Positions 36,882 through 45,712 of a stretch of 64,000 nucleotides of DNA are shown here, piece after piece. Location: positions 124,001 through 188,000 of the forward strand of contig NZ_JBLWFK010000004.1 in the NCBI RefSeq assembly GCF_048323675.1, written 5' to 3'. This stretch comes from Mangrovimicrobium sp048323675 (GTDB lineage: Bacteria; Pseudomonadota; Gammaproteobacteria; Pseudomonadales; Halieaceae). The notes under the pieces were generated by a model. It was not told where the DNA came from, did not search any database, and saw nothing but the letters and a program-made list of their open reading frames with translations. Made by a program: the position numbers and the translations under genes. The number at the start of each line of letters is the position of its first letter. Position 1 is the stretch's first letter.

Positions 36882-38624
36882 TCAGGCGGACACCTGTTGG
36901 TCGAAAGCGGCCTCGACGCCCACCGGCGACGACGGCTGCTCCTCGCTCTGGTCCTGGGTAACCCGCAGCACTTCCTCCAGTGAGGTCTGCCCGGCGGCGA
37001 CCTTGCGCAGGCCGTCCTCGAACAGCGTGATCATGCCCTGCCGGCGCGCAGCGCCGTGCAGGACGCCGGCGTCCGCGCCTCCCATCACCACCCGCTGCAT
37101 GGTTTCGTCCAGGGCGAACAGCTCGTGGATCGAGGTGCGCCCGCGGTAACCGGTGTGCATACAGTGCTCGCAGCCCTCGGCCCGGTAGACGGTGCTGCGG
37201 CCCGCGGGCATGAAGGGCGCGATACCGATCCGCTGCATCGCCTCGGGTGCAAGCTCCACCGGTTGCTTGCACTCCGCGCACAGGGTGCGCACCAGGCGCT
37301 GGGCGAGCACGCCATTTACCGAGGAGGTAATCAGGTAGCGTTCGATACCCATGTCCTCGAGGCGGGTGATCGCACCGGCGGCGGTATTGGTGTGCAGGGT
37401 GGAGAGCACCAGGTGGCCGGTGAGCGCCGACTGCACGCCGATCTGCGCGGTTTCGGTGTCGCGCATCTCGCCGATCATGATGATGTCGGGGTCCTGGCGC
37501 AGGATGGAGCGCAGGGCGCGGGCAAAGGTGAGGTCGATCTGCGACTGCACCTGGATCTGGTTCACCCCCTGCAGCTGGTATTCCACCGGGTCTTCCACGG
37601 TAATGATCTTGAGCCGGTCCGAATCGAGGGACGCCAGCGAGGCATACAGCGTGGTGGTCTTGCCGGAACCGGTGGGACCGGTCACCAGCAATACGCCGTG
37701 CGGCCGGGCCAGCAGCTCCTGGTACTTGCGCAGGGTGTCGTCACTGAAGCCCATGTCAGGCAGGCTGAGGCGGATGCTCTCCCGGTCCAGCACCCGCATG
37801 ACGATGCTCTCACCGTGCACCGTGGGGATGGTGGATACCCGCAGGTCCAGCTCGTGCCCCTTGACCCGGGTCATGATACGGCCGTCCTGGGGCAGCCGCG
37901 ACTCGGCGATATTCATGTGCGAAAGCAGCTTGATCCGCGAGGCGATGGCCGCGCGCAGGCTGGCGGCGGGTGCGTCCGGGTATTCCTGCAGCACACCGTC
38001 CACCCGGTAGCGCAGGTGCAGGCCGTCCTCGAAGGGTTCGATATGGATATCCGAGGCGGAGAGGTCCAGCGCCCGGTGAATGATCTGGTTGACCAGGCGG
38101 ATGACCGGCGCCTCGCTGGCGAGGTCGCGCAGGTGCTCGATGAACTCGTCGTCGGACTGGCCGGCGAACTGGTCCAGCAGTTCGTCTTCGCCACCCTCTT
38201 CAGCGCCGCCGGCGTAGGCCTGCAGGGCGCGATTGATATCGCTTTCCAGGCCGAGCAATACCGACACCGGGCGGTCCAGCGCCATGCGCAGCGCTTTGCT
38301 GAGGAAAGGATCCTGGGGCACGGTCGCGGCGAAGGCGACGCCGCTGTCGTCGGCGCGGATCGGCACCAGCGCATTGCTGAACATGAAGTCCAGGGCCAGG
38401 CCTTCCAGTTGCAGCGCCTCTTCGGGGTAGTCACCCTGCGCGCAGAGCGGGATATCCAGCTGCGCGCTCAGGGCCTGGGCGAAATCCAGCTCGGATACCA
38501 GGCCCAGCTTGACCAGGACCTGGCCAAACATCTCGCCCATCTCGCCCTGGGCGAGTAGGGTGCGTTCCAGATCGCGTTCTGAAATCTTGCCCTGCTCGAC
38601 CAGCAATTCGCCGATTTTCTTCAT
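36882..38624 (-). CDS. gspE: Type II secretion ATPase GspE
   Basis: GspE powers the type II system. The 580 residues have an N-terminal MshEN-like domain (KIGELLVEQGKISERDLERTL), a linker domain with FEDGLHLRYRVDGVLQEY, then the RecA-like core. That core has Walker A TGPTGSGKTTTLYASL, an Asp box (ITVEDPVEYQL), Walker B (IIMIGEMRDTETAQIG) and His box (LSTLHTNTAAGAITRL). The tetracysteine zinc finger is CAEC (about 463) and CEHC (about 498). It is the first gene of the operon, with a possible extended -10 (TGCTACAAT, minus, about 38691-38699) upstream. Confidence 0.96.
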   Translation of the reverse strand: MKKIGELLVEQGKISERDLERTLLAQGEMGEMFGQVLVKLGLVSELDFAQALSAQLDIPLCAQGDYPEEALQLEGLALDFMFSNALVPIRADDSGVAFAATVPQDPFLSKALRMALDRPVSVLLGLESDINRALQAYAGGAEEGGEDELLDQFAGQSDDEFIEHLRDLASEAPVIRLVNQIIHRALDLSASDIHIEPFEDGLHLRYRVDGVLQEYPDAPAASLRAAIASRIKLLSHMNIAESRLPQDGRIMTRVKGHELDLRVSTIPTVHGESIVMRVLDRESIRLSLPDMGFSDDTLRKYQELLARPHGVLLVTGPTGSGKTTTLYASLASLDSDRLKIITVEDPVEYQLQGVNQIQVQSQIDLTFARALRSILRQDPDIIMIGEMRDTETAQIGVQSALTGHLVLSTLHTNTAAGAITRLEDMGIERYLITSSVNGVLAQRLVRTLCAECKQPVELAPEAMQRIGIAPFMPAGRSTVYRAEGCEHCMHTGYRGRTSIHELFALDETMQRVVMGGADAGVLHGAARRQGMITLFEDGLRKVAAGQTSLEEVLRVTQDQSEEQPSSPVGVEAAFDQQVSA

Positions 38625-38712
38625 GCCCCACCCGAAAGGTCAGGAAAATTACGGGCGTGCATTTCTGCCCCGAACGCCCGAACCGGCGCCATTGTAGCAC
38701 AGGGTTCCGCGC

Positions 38713-39567
38713 TTATCGGGAGCCCGGCCCACCCTCCGTGGTGATTTCCCAGTGTTCTTCCACCGAGCATAAAACCACCCGTCCCTCCTGCCGCAACTTG
38801 ATCAGGTGGGCAGTCAGGGACAGCACGGCAATCTTGTGCAGGCTGCTGTCGACGTCGTCGTACACCACCTGCACCAGTTCGTTGACATGACAGCGACCGG
38901 TGGTGTGCAGGCCGGCGAGCACCTTGTCCTCGCGTTTCAGGCGGTGGGCCACCAGGCCCTCGATCTCCGCCTGCGCATCACGGATGAGATCTCCGTGCCC
39001 GGGCGCGATGCTGCGCAGCGGGTACTGCAGCAGGCGCTGCAGGGAGGCGATGTAGGCCTGCATGTCGCCGCTCGGCGGAATGATCACCACCGTGGAGCCA
39101 TTCATGACGTGGTCACCAGCAAACAGCATGCCCTCCTCTTCCAGCAGGAAGCAGAAATGGTTGCTGACGTGACCGGGCGTGTGTACCGCGCGCAGGCGGA
39201 ATTCCCCGGTCTGGAACAGGTCGTCCTGGCGCAGTTCGAGGTCGGGGCGGAACGTCTCGTCCTGGGCGATGCGATCTTCAGGCAGGGCGCCCAGCACCTG
39301 CGCTCCGCTGGCCTCGGCCAGTGGCAGCGCCGCGGGCGAGTGGTCGCGGTGAGTGTGGGTACAGAATATCCAGCGCAACCTGCCGCCGGCGGCAGCGAGG
39401 ATCGCGTCGATGTGGGAGGCGATGGCGGGACCGGGGTCGATCACCGCCACCTCGTCGTCTCCCACCAGGTAGGTGTTGGTTCCCGGCCCGGTCATCACGC
39501 CCGGATTGGGCGCGACGATACGCCGTACCCGCGGTGACAACTGCAAGGGCACGCCGTGTTCCAGCAC
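38713..39567 (-). CDS. MBL-fold metallohydrolase, LACTB2/glyoxalase II-like
   Basis: This 284-residue protein has a metallo-beta-lactamase fold, with VMTGPGTNTYLVGDDEVAVIDPGP at the N-terminus and the zinc motif CTHTHRDHSPAALPL (HxHxDH). A second His lies in VHTPGHVSNH and a third ligand Asp in LFAGDHVMNG. A C-terminal winged-helix-like domain follows, as in LACTB2-type RNases and beta-lactamase-like hydrolases. The substrate is not known from the sequence. The start is GTG at 39567, 3 bp after the fabV stop, so it is probably cotranscribed with fabV. Confidence 0.85.
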   Translation of the reverse strand: MLEHGVPLQLSPRVRRIVAPNPGVMTGPGTNTYLVGDDEVAVIDPGPAIASHIDAILAAAGGRLRWIFCTHTHRDHSPAALPLAEASGAQVLGALPEDRIAQDETFRPDLELRQDDLFQTGEFRLRAVHTPGHVSNHFCFLLEEEGMLFAGDHVMNGSTVVIIPPSGDMQAYIASLQRLLQYPLRSIAPGHGDLIRDAQAEIEGLVAHRLKREDKVLAGLHTTGRCHVNELVQVVYDDVDSSLHKIAVLSLTAHLIKLRQEGRVVLCSVEEHWEITTEGGPGSR

Positions 39568-39570
39568 GGC

Positions 39571-40761
39571 TTACACCATGTGCGTGATCGGCACTACCGG
39601 GTCGACGTCGGCTTCGTAATCCACACCTTCCACCTCGAAACCGAACAGCTGCAGGAATTCGCGGCGGTAGCCCTCGAAGTCCGACAGTTGTTTCAGGGTG
39701 TCGGTATTGATGTCCTGCCACAGGTCGGCCACGGCGGCCTGCACTTCCGGGTCCAGTTCCTTGCGGTCGGCGCGCAGGCGCCCCTCGTCGTCGAGGTAGG
39801 GGTTGGCGTTGTAGAGGGATTCCCGGAACAGGCCGTCGACCTGCTCGATGCAGCCCTCGTGCACACCCCGTTCCTTCATGACCTTGAACAGCAGGGCGAG
39901 GTAGATCGGCATGGCGGGAATGGCCGCGCTGGCCTGGGTCACAACCGCCTTGAGCACGGAGACCCGGGCATCACCGCCCTTCGCCGCCAGTCGCTCGCGA
40001 ATCGCCACGACCCGCTTGTCGAGGTCCTTCTTGGCCGCGCCGATCGTGCCGTGCCAGTAGATATCCCAGGTCAGTTTTTCACCAATATAGGTATAGGCGA
40101 CTGTCTTGGCGCCGTCGGCCAGTACGCCGGCATCGTCCAGCGCCTCGATCCACATCTGCCAGTCCTCGCCGCCCATGACCGCGACGGTGTTGTCGATTTC
40201 CTCCTGGCTGGCGGCCTCGAGATGGAAGTCCTGGACCTCTTCCTTGTCGGTGTTGACGCCTTTTTGCACCGCGTCCTTGCCGATCGGCTTCAGGGTCGAA
40301 TTGTGGATCACGCCGGTAACCGGGTGCTGGCGGCGCGGCGCCGCAAGGCTGTAGACCACCAGGTCGACCTGGCCGAGGTCGGCCTTGATGGTGTCGATGG
40401 TCTTCTGCTTGATCTCGTCGGAGAAGGCGTCGCCGTTGATGCTTTTGGCGTACAGGCCCTTCTCATCGGCAAACTTGTGGAAGGCCGCCGAGTTATACCA
40501 GCCGGCAGTACCGGGCTTTTTCTCGGTGCCCTCTTTCTCGAAGAAGATACCGAGGGTGGCCGCGCCCGCAGCGAAAGCCGCGCTGATCCGCGAGGCCAGG
40601 CCATAACCGGTAGACGCGCCGATCACCAGCACGCGCCTGGGGCCGTCGGATATCGGCCCCTGGGCCTCGACGTAGTCGATCTGTTTCCTGACGTTGGCTT
40701 CGCAGCCAGCCGGGTGGGTGGTAGTACAGAGAAAACCGCGAACGCGGGGATTGATGATCAT
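39571..40761 (-). CDS. fabV: Enoyl-ACP reductase FabV
   Basis: FabV reduces enoyl-ACP with NADH in the last step of fatty-acid elongation and is typically insensitive to triclosan. The 396-residue length is typical. It begins IINPRVRGFLCTTTHPAGC, with the nucleotide loop VLVIGASTGYGLASRI and the active-site region around YSLAAPRRQHPVTG, with the Tyr-x8-Lys pattern further on (YTYIGEKLTW). The start is ATG at 40761 with AAGGAAG upstream; a TTG three codons earlier is rejected because it abuts the ribosome-binding site. No fabI is in the window. Confidence 0.95.
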   Translation of the reverse strand: MIINPRVRGFLCTTTHPAGCEANVRKQIDYVEAQGPISDGPRRVLVIGASTGYGLASRISAAFAAGAATLGIFFEKEGTEKKPGTAGWYNSAAFHKFADEKGLYAKSINGDAFSDEIKQKTIDTIKADLGQVDLVVYSLAAPRRQHPVTGVIHNSTLKPIGKDAVQKGVNTDKEEVQDFHLEAASQEEIDNTVAVMGGEDWQMWIEALDDAGVLADGAKTVAYTYIGEKLTWDIYWHGTIGAAKKDLDKRVVAIRERLAAKGGDARVSVLKAVVTQASAAIPAMPIYLALLFKVMKERGVHEGCIEQVDGLFRESLYNANPYLDDEGRLRADRKELDPEVQAAVADLWQDINTDTLKQLSDFEGYRREFLQLFGFEVEGVDYEADVDPVVPITHMV

Positions 40762-40860
40762 AGTATGCAACTTCCTTGCGATGATTCTGTAGCGCGGTCG
40801 CAGCCGGCTATCGAGCCGACCCGCTGCGAGCGCAGTTTAACACAGCCCGGCCCGCCCGGA

Positions 40861-42642
40861 TCAGGGCCCCGGCTTGCCGGCGTGATCCTCCGCGTTGGTA
40901 ATCCAGAGGGTCTGGTAGGGCTGCATCTCCAGAACCTCGTCGCGTGACTGGAAGTGGGTGCCCGCGATCAGGTCGACCCAGTCGTCGGTGCCGATCAGGT
41001 TGATGTCGGACAGCGCCAGCGGCAGGACTTCTGCGCTGACGTTACTGATACAGAAGATGCTCTGGCGCCGGTCCATGCTCTGCCGCCAGAAGCCGCAGAT
41101 CTTTTCCCCCAGGTGCAGGGTGAACTGGGTGGCGTTGGGGTGGAATGCCGCCTGCCGCTGGCGGATCGCCAGCAGGTCCTTGAGCCGCCGGAATACCCTG
41201 GCGTGGGTGGTGTCTTCCCGCGCCAGCAGGGCCTCCAGTTCGGCGAAATTCCACTGGTGGCGGTTGATGCTGCGGTACTGGCCGGTATTCTCCACCCGCG
41301 GGTAATCGTTGCGGGTGCCGAGCAGGCTGTGCAGGTAGATGCCCGGCACCCCCTCCAGGCCCAGCATGATGGCGTGGGCGCAGACAAACCGGTCGATGCC
41401 CCAGGTATCCGGCCCGGCCACCGTGCCCTGCAGGGCATCGAACAGCGAAATATTGATTTCGTAGGGCCGGCTCTCGCCATTCTCCAGCGCCCGGAAGGAC
41501 ACGTGCCCGCCGAAGTGCTGCATGGTCTCCACCAGTACGCTCAACTCCTCATCCGACAACAACCCCTCGGCGGGGCGCAACCCGATGCCGTCGTGGGAGG
41601 CGATGAAGTTGAAATAGAACGTGCCGTTCTGGGCCGGCGGCATGCTCATCAGCCAGGTCTTGAAGTGGCTGTTGTTGCCGGTCACCAGGGTGTTGACCAG
41701 CAGCGGCGGCAGCGAGAAATTGTAGATGGCGTGGGCTTCGTTGGCGTTGCCGAAATAGGAGAGGTTCTCCCGATTGGGGATGTTGGTCTCGGTGATCAGC
41801 AGCGTGCCGGGCTGCGCATACTCGACCAGGGTGCGCAGCAGGCGCACCACCTCGTGGGTTTCCTCCAGATTGAGGCAGTTGGTGCCGGGGATTTTCCAGA
41901 GGAAGGCCACCGCGTCGAGGCGGAACACCCGCACGCCGTTGTCCAGATAGAGGCGCACGATGGAGACAAACTGCTTGAGCACCTCGGGGTTGCGGAAATC
42001 CAGGTCCACCTGGTCATGGCTGAAGGTACACCAGACGTACTTGATGCCCTCCGCGGTATCCACCTCCCGCAACAGCGGGGAGGTGCGCGGCCGGACGACG
42101 TCGCGCAGGTCGGCATCGGGTTCGACCGTGTAGAAGTAATCCCGCCCGGGATCCATGCCGCGGATGAAATTCTCGAACCACAGGCTGCGGCTGGAACAGT
42201 GGTTGATCACCAGGTCCGCCATCAGGTCGTAGTCCGCGGCGATTGCCTGGATGTCATTCCAGTCGCCGAGGAACTCGTTGACCGAGGAGTAATCCAGCAC
42301 CGCGAAGCCGTCGTCGGAACTCCAGGGATAGAAGGGCAGTATATGCACACCGGTTACCACCCCCTCGCCGTGGGCGTCGAGGAAGGACTTCAGGGTAACC
42401 AGCGGTTTTTCATCCTCGCTCAGCAGGCTGTCGCCATAGCTGATCACAATGGCGTCACGCTGGCTCCAGTAATTGACATGCGGCTCAGGCGTGGACTCGC
42501 AGTCCTCGAGGCGCATGACCTGCAGGATCTCCTGCGCCAGTTCCGCCATGGACTGGCCCAGGGGCGTTGCGTGGTAAATCGTTTCCAGGTGCAGTTGCAC
42601 CCGGTCCAACAGTTGCGTGGCAGTGTCAGTTGGCTGCGACAT
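40861..42642 (-). CDS. GH13_18 phosphorylase, probable glucosylglycerate phosphorylase
   Basis: This 593-residue enzyme of the sucrose phosphorylase subfamily of GH13 has a (beta/alpha)8 barrel with nucleophile Asp243 (VFRLDAVAF), acid/base Glu285 (LLITETNIPN) and transition-state Asp351 (ASHDGIGLRP), then a C-terminal beta domain. Subfamily members phosphorolyse sucrose, glucosylglycerol or glucosylglycerate. Being the last gene of an operon with GpgS, a GpgP-like phosphatase and glycerate kinase, it most likely splits glucosylglycerate into glucose 1-phosphate and glycerate. The ATG at 42642 has GGAG upstream and overlaps gpgS by 17 bp. Substrate choice is inferred from context. Confidence 0.85.
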   Translation of the reverse strand: MSQPTDTATQLLDRVQLHLETIYHATPLGQSMAELAQEILQVMRLEDCESTPEPHVNYWSQRDAIVISYGDSLLSEDEKPLVTLKSFLDAHGEGVVTGVHILPFYPWSSDDGFAVLDYSSVNEFLGDWNDIQAIAADYDLMADLVINHCSSRSLWFENFIRGMDPGRDYFYTVEPDADLRDVVRPRTSPLLREVDTAEGIKYVWCTFSHDQVDLDFRNPEVLKQFVSIVRLYLDNGVRVFRLDAVAFLWKIPGTNCLNLEETHEVVRLLRTLVEYAQPGTLLITETNIPNRENLSYFGNANEAHAIYNFSLPPLLVNTLVTGNNSHFKTWLMSMPPAQNGTFYFNFIASHDGIGLRPAEGLLSDEELSVLVETMQHFGGHVSFRALENGESRPYEINISLFDALQGTVAGPDTWGIDRFVCAHAIMLGLEGVPGIYLHSLLGTRNDYPRVENTGQYRSINRHQWNFAELEALLAREDTTHARVFRRLKDLLAIRQRQAAFHPNATQFTLHLGEKICGFWRQSMDRRQSIFCISNVSAEVLPLALSDINLIGTDDWVDLIAGTHFQSRDEVLEMQPYQTLWITNAEDHAGKPGP

Positions 42643-43879
42643 TGCGTCTCCTGGATTGCTGACCGAATTCCTCGTGATCCGCCTCCACCGCTTCACGCAA
42701 TTGCTGCAGCACATCGGGGATGGCGCTGATAACCCGGCTCCAACTGGGAATGAAAGGGCGCTCCATCGGCCGGTCGAGGAACGCTTCTCCCGCTTTCATG
42801 ATGTTTTCCGCAAACAGTTCGACCGCCTGTTCCTCGGCGTGGATATCCAGCGACAGGCCGTTCATCACGGCATCGTTATGGTAGGTCTCGACGAAATCCA
42901 GGGCAATCCGGTAATAGGTCGCCTTGAGTGAGCGGAACATCTCGGTATTGAAGGTCACTCCGCGGGTCGCCAGCTTGCGGAACAGCGCCTTGGAGATATC
43001 GATAGACATCTTTGACAGACCGCCCTGGTCGTTGCCCGCAGACAGGTCCTGGTGCTTGTGGTCATAGACATCGGCGATATCGGCCTGACAGAGCCGGTTA
43101 TTGGCGAAGTTGCGATACATCTCCGACAACACCCCCACTTCGAGCCCCCAGTCGCTCGGAATCCGGATGTCGTTGAGCACATCGCGGCGGAAGGAGAACT
43201 CGCCGGCCAGGGGGTAGCGGAAACTGTCCATGTAGTCGATGTATTCCATCTCCCCGAGAATTTTCTTCAGCGCCCGCAGCAGCGGTGTAACCAGCAGGCG
43301 GCTGACCCGGCCGTTGATTTTGCCGTCGGCGACGCGGGCGTAGTAACCCTTGCAGAATTCGTAATTGAAACGCGGGTGGGCAACCGGGTATATCAGACGC
43401 GCCAGCAATGAACGCTTGTAGGTGGTGATGTCGCAGTCGTGCAGGGCGATGGATTCGGCCCGGCCGGACGCCAGCGAGTAGCCCATGCAGTACCAGACGT
43501 TGCGCCCCTTGCCCATCTCCCTGGGCGCGAGGTCCTGCTCGCGCAACTGGGCATCCAGGGCCTTCAGTCGCGGCCCGTCATTCCACAGCACCCGGTGATG
43601 CTGGGGCAACTGGTCAAAAAACTGCAGTGCACTGCGGTACTGCGCCTCATCGGCCCGATCCAGGCCGATCACGATTTGCGAGAGATAGGACGCCGGGGCC
43701 AGTTCCCTGAGCATCGCCGGCAGCGCATCACCTTCAAGTTCGGAGTAGAGCGAGGGCAGGATCAGGCCCAGCGGGCGCTCGCGGGAGAATTCGGTCAGCT
43801 CCCGTTCGAGGTCGTCCAGGGGTCGCTGGGAGAGATTGTGCAGGGTCGTGATTATGCCGTTCTGGTAGAAATCGCCCAT
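42626..43879 (-). CDS. gpgS: Glucosyl-3-phosphoglycerate synthase (GT81)
   Basis: GpgS transfers glucose from NDP-glucose to 3-phosphoglycerate, the first step to the compatible solute glucosylglycerate. The 417-residue protein has the GT81 pattern LGLILPSLYSELEGDALPAML, SQIVIGLDRAD, GKGRNVWYCMGYSLAS and the metal site ALHDCDITTY (about residue 150), then YPLAGEFSFRRDVL. It starts 12 bp after the phosphatase gene and overlaps the phosphorylase gene. Related mannosyl-transferring or glucosylglycerol enzymes are possible, but GpgS is by far the best fit with the neighbours. Confidence 0.88.
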   Translation of the reverse strand: MGDFYQNGIITTLHNLSQRPLDDLERELTEFSRERPLGLILPSLYSELEGDALPAMLRELAPASYLSQIVIGLDRADEAQYRSALQFFDQLPQHHRVLWNDGPRLKALDAQLREQDLAPREMGKGRNVWYCMGYSLASGRAESIALHDCDITTYKRSLLARLIYPVAHPRFNYEFCKGYYARVADGKINGRVSRLLVTPLLRALKKILGEMEYIDYMDSFRYPLAGEFSFRRDVLNDIRIPSDWGLEVGVLSEMYRNFANNRLCQADIADVYDHKHQDLSAGNDQGGLSKMSIDISKALFRKLATRGVTFNTEMFRSLKATYYRIALDFVETYHNDAVMNGLSLDIHAEEQAVELFAENIMKAGEAFLDRPMERPFIPSWSRVISAIPDVLQQLREAVEADHEEFGQQSRRRNVAAN

Positions 43880-43891
43880 GGTTATTGTTCC

Positions 43892-44740
43892 TCAGTTAGG
43901 TACACCACAATGCCCCAGGTCCTCCAACCAGCGGGCTACGCCTTCGGCCCAACCTGAGGGGCCGCACTCTGTGCTGTATAGGGTTTTGTCCCCGCGCTCC
44001 AGTTGCGGGAAATCGTGAACCGGAGAGCGCACCACCAGTGCGGTCTCCGCCGTTTCAAGCATTGCGATGTCATTGCCGCTATCGCCAATTGCAATGTCAT
44101 GTACAGGTTCAGCATAGCCCGCGCTGAGGTAGGCTGCGCGCAGCCAGCGCAGAGCCCTGCCCTTGTCGCAGTCACCGGCCAGGGTCAGGAAACGCCCCCC
44201 CTGCAACGGGTTGGCGCCGCGCTCGCGCAGGGCTTCGACAAATGCCTCGCGGCGCGGCGCGTCTCCCAGCCAGGAAACCGGCTCGCTGTACTCGCGCAGG
44301 TTGGCCTGTGCTGCTGAGCTCTCGGGCAGGCCGGTCAGCGCCATCACACCGGCGGTACCGGCGCGTTGAAAGGAGGTGAACTCACCCGGGTATTCGCCTT
44401 CCAACTCAGCCAGCACATCGAGCCAGCGCTGCCGCGGGGCCGACAGTTCGCGAACCCAGAAATCACCGGCGGTGCGGGTTTCGGCGGGCTGTTGCGCGAA
44501 ATACCCTATCGGGATGAACACGGCCGCGCCGTTCTCCACGATGAAGGGATGGGCGTTGTGCAGGTTGCGACGCAGGGACTCGAGTTCGGCGCGGGTCTTG
44601 CTGGTGTTGGGAATCACCGGCACCCCGGCGGTCTCCAGCCAACGCAACAGCGGCTGCGCCGGCCGGAAACTGTAGTCGTGGTGATCGAGCAGGGAACCGT
44701 CCATGTCAGTGAATACCAACATACTCCCTGCATCGCTCAT
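43892..44740 (-). CDS. HAD phosphatase, glucosyl-3-phosphoglycerate phosphatase (MpgP/GpgP type)
   Basis: This 282-residue HAD type IIB phosphatase has motif I MLVFTDMDGSLLDHHD (nucleophile Asp), motif II in VIPNTSKTRAEL, a cap domain, and motif IV IAIGDSGNDIAML. The family contains mannosyl-3-phosphoglycerate phosphatase; here it would dephosphorylate the GpgS product to glucosylglycerate. The ATG at 44740 forms an ATGA overlap with the stop of the glycerate kinase gene; a longer upstream frame is rejected. Confidence 0.86.
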   Translation of the reverse strand: MSDAGSMLVFTDMDGSLLDHHDYSFRPAQPLLRWLETAGVPVIPNTSKTRAELESLRRNLHNAHPFIVENGAAVFIPIGYFAQQPAETRTAGDFWVRELSAPRQRWLDVLAELEGEYPGEFTSFQRAGTAGVMALTGLPESSAAQANLREYSEPVSWLGDAPRREAFVEALRERGANPLQGGRFLTLAGDCDKGRALRWLRAAYLSAGYAEPVHDIAIGDSGNDIAMLETAETALVVRSPVHDFPQLERGDKTLYSTECGPSGWAEGVARWLEDLGHCGVPN

Positions 44741-45657
44741 ACCCGCACTCCCTCTGTGTAGGTATAGGATTGTATGGCACGCTGGCCATCCAGTTCGAAG
44801 AGGTGGTTGACCTTTGCCGGCAGGCGGGCCAGGCAGTGTTCGGTGAGGCGCTGGTAGAACTGGATAAAGCGGGTGATTTCCTCGGCGCTCATCAATCCGG
44901 CGCCGGAGGATTTCAGCGCCAGTTTCTGCTCCTGCTCCAGGCGCCAGCCGTACACGCAATCGAACGATGGAGCCCGCAGCATGGCCCAGCAGTCGACCAG
45001 CTGGTAAATCGGGGGGAAATCCCGGGCCAGGACCGCATTGACGTGATCGCGCCAGCGACCCTCGGAATCCTCATCCGCCTCCAGCGCGTTCACCGGTCGT
45101 GCCAGTTCGGCAATCGGCTGGGCAGTGGCACCCAGGCACCAGCCCTCGAGCAGGACGATATCGACGCCCGCTGCCACACTGTCCCAGCCGGACTCTGGCC
45201 GCCGGTCATCCCGGGCCTTGTCGAAGCGCGGGATGCGCACCGGTTCACCGGCGAGCAGCCCCTCGAGGGTTGCCTTGAGCAGGCCGGTATCGTGGGTGCC
45301 CGGCACTCCCCGGGTGCGGAACAGCGGATGGACATCGCTGGCCAGCTGCCTGCGCTCGTCGGCCGTGAGGTAAAAATCGTCGAGGGAGAGTACTGCGCAG
45401 CGCAGGCCGTAGCCGGCCTGGAACAACGCGCAGAGGTAGTCGGAGAGCGTCGACTTACCGGAGCCCTGGCTGCCGTTGAGCGCCACCAGCCAGGGGCGGG
45501 AAGCACCATTCTGGTGCTCCGCTATAACACGGGCCATCGGGTCGAACCACTTTTGTGCACTGGCCAGATAGTCCGGCGCCAGCCCGTGGGCCTCGATAAA
45601 TTCCTGACACCAGCCAGGCAGCCGCTCAACCATGCCGCGCCCATTTATTTCTGCCAC
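44737..45657 (-). CDS. Glycerate kinase, D-glycerate 3-kinase type
   Basis: This 306-residue P-loop kinase of the plant/cyanobacterial GLYK type has Walker A in VALNGSQGSGKST, the LSLDDFYLT motif, and LLEGWCLGATAQP. It would phosphorylate glycerate released by the phosphorylase to 3-phosphoglycerate, the GpgS acceptor, and so closes the cycle. It is the first gene of the four-gene operon. The start may be GTG at 45657 or ATG at 45633. The GTG lies inside a perfect 6-bp hairpin (45656-45671, ACTGTC-CGCA-GACAGT), so either translation is regulated or the ATG is used. Confidence 0.83.
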   Translation of the reverse strand: MAEINGRGMVERLPGWCQEFIEAHGLAPDYLASAQKWFDPMARVIAEHQNGASRPWLVALNGSQGSGKSTLSDYLCALFQAGYGLRCAVLSLDDFYLTADERRQLASDVHPLFRTRGVPGTHDTGLLKATLEGLLAGEPVRIPRFDKARDDRRPESGWDSVAAGVDIVLLEGWCLGATAQPIAELARPVNALEADEDSEGRWRDHVNAVLARDFPPIYQLVDCWAMLRAPSFDCVYGWRLEQEQKLALKSSGAGLMSAEEITRFIQFYQRLTEHCLARLPAKVNHLFELDGQRAIQSYTYTEGVRV

Positions 45658-45712
45658 TGTCCGCAGACAGTAGCAGAAACCATGCCAAGAGCACCAAAAT
45701 GGTGAGCGAGGG

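Noticed and set aside
40805..40818. Terminator between the phosphorylase gene and fabV
   Set aside because: CGGCT-ATCG-AGCCG forms only a 5-bp stem and no T run follows on either strand.
40954..42729. 591-codon open frame on the plus strand opposite the GH13_18 gene
   Set aside because: It is the antisense of an enzyme with an intact catalytic triad; no motif of its own.
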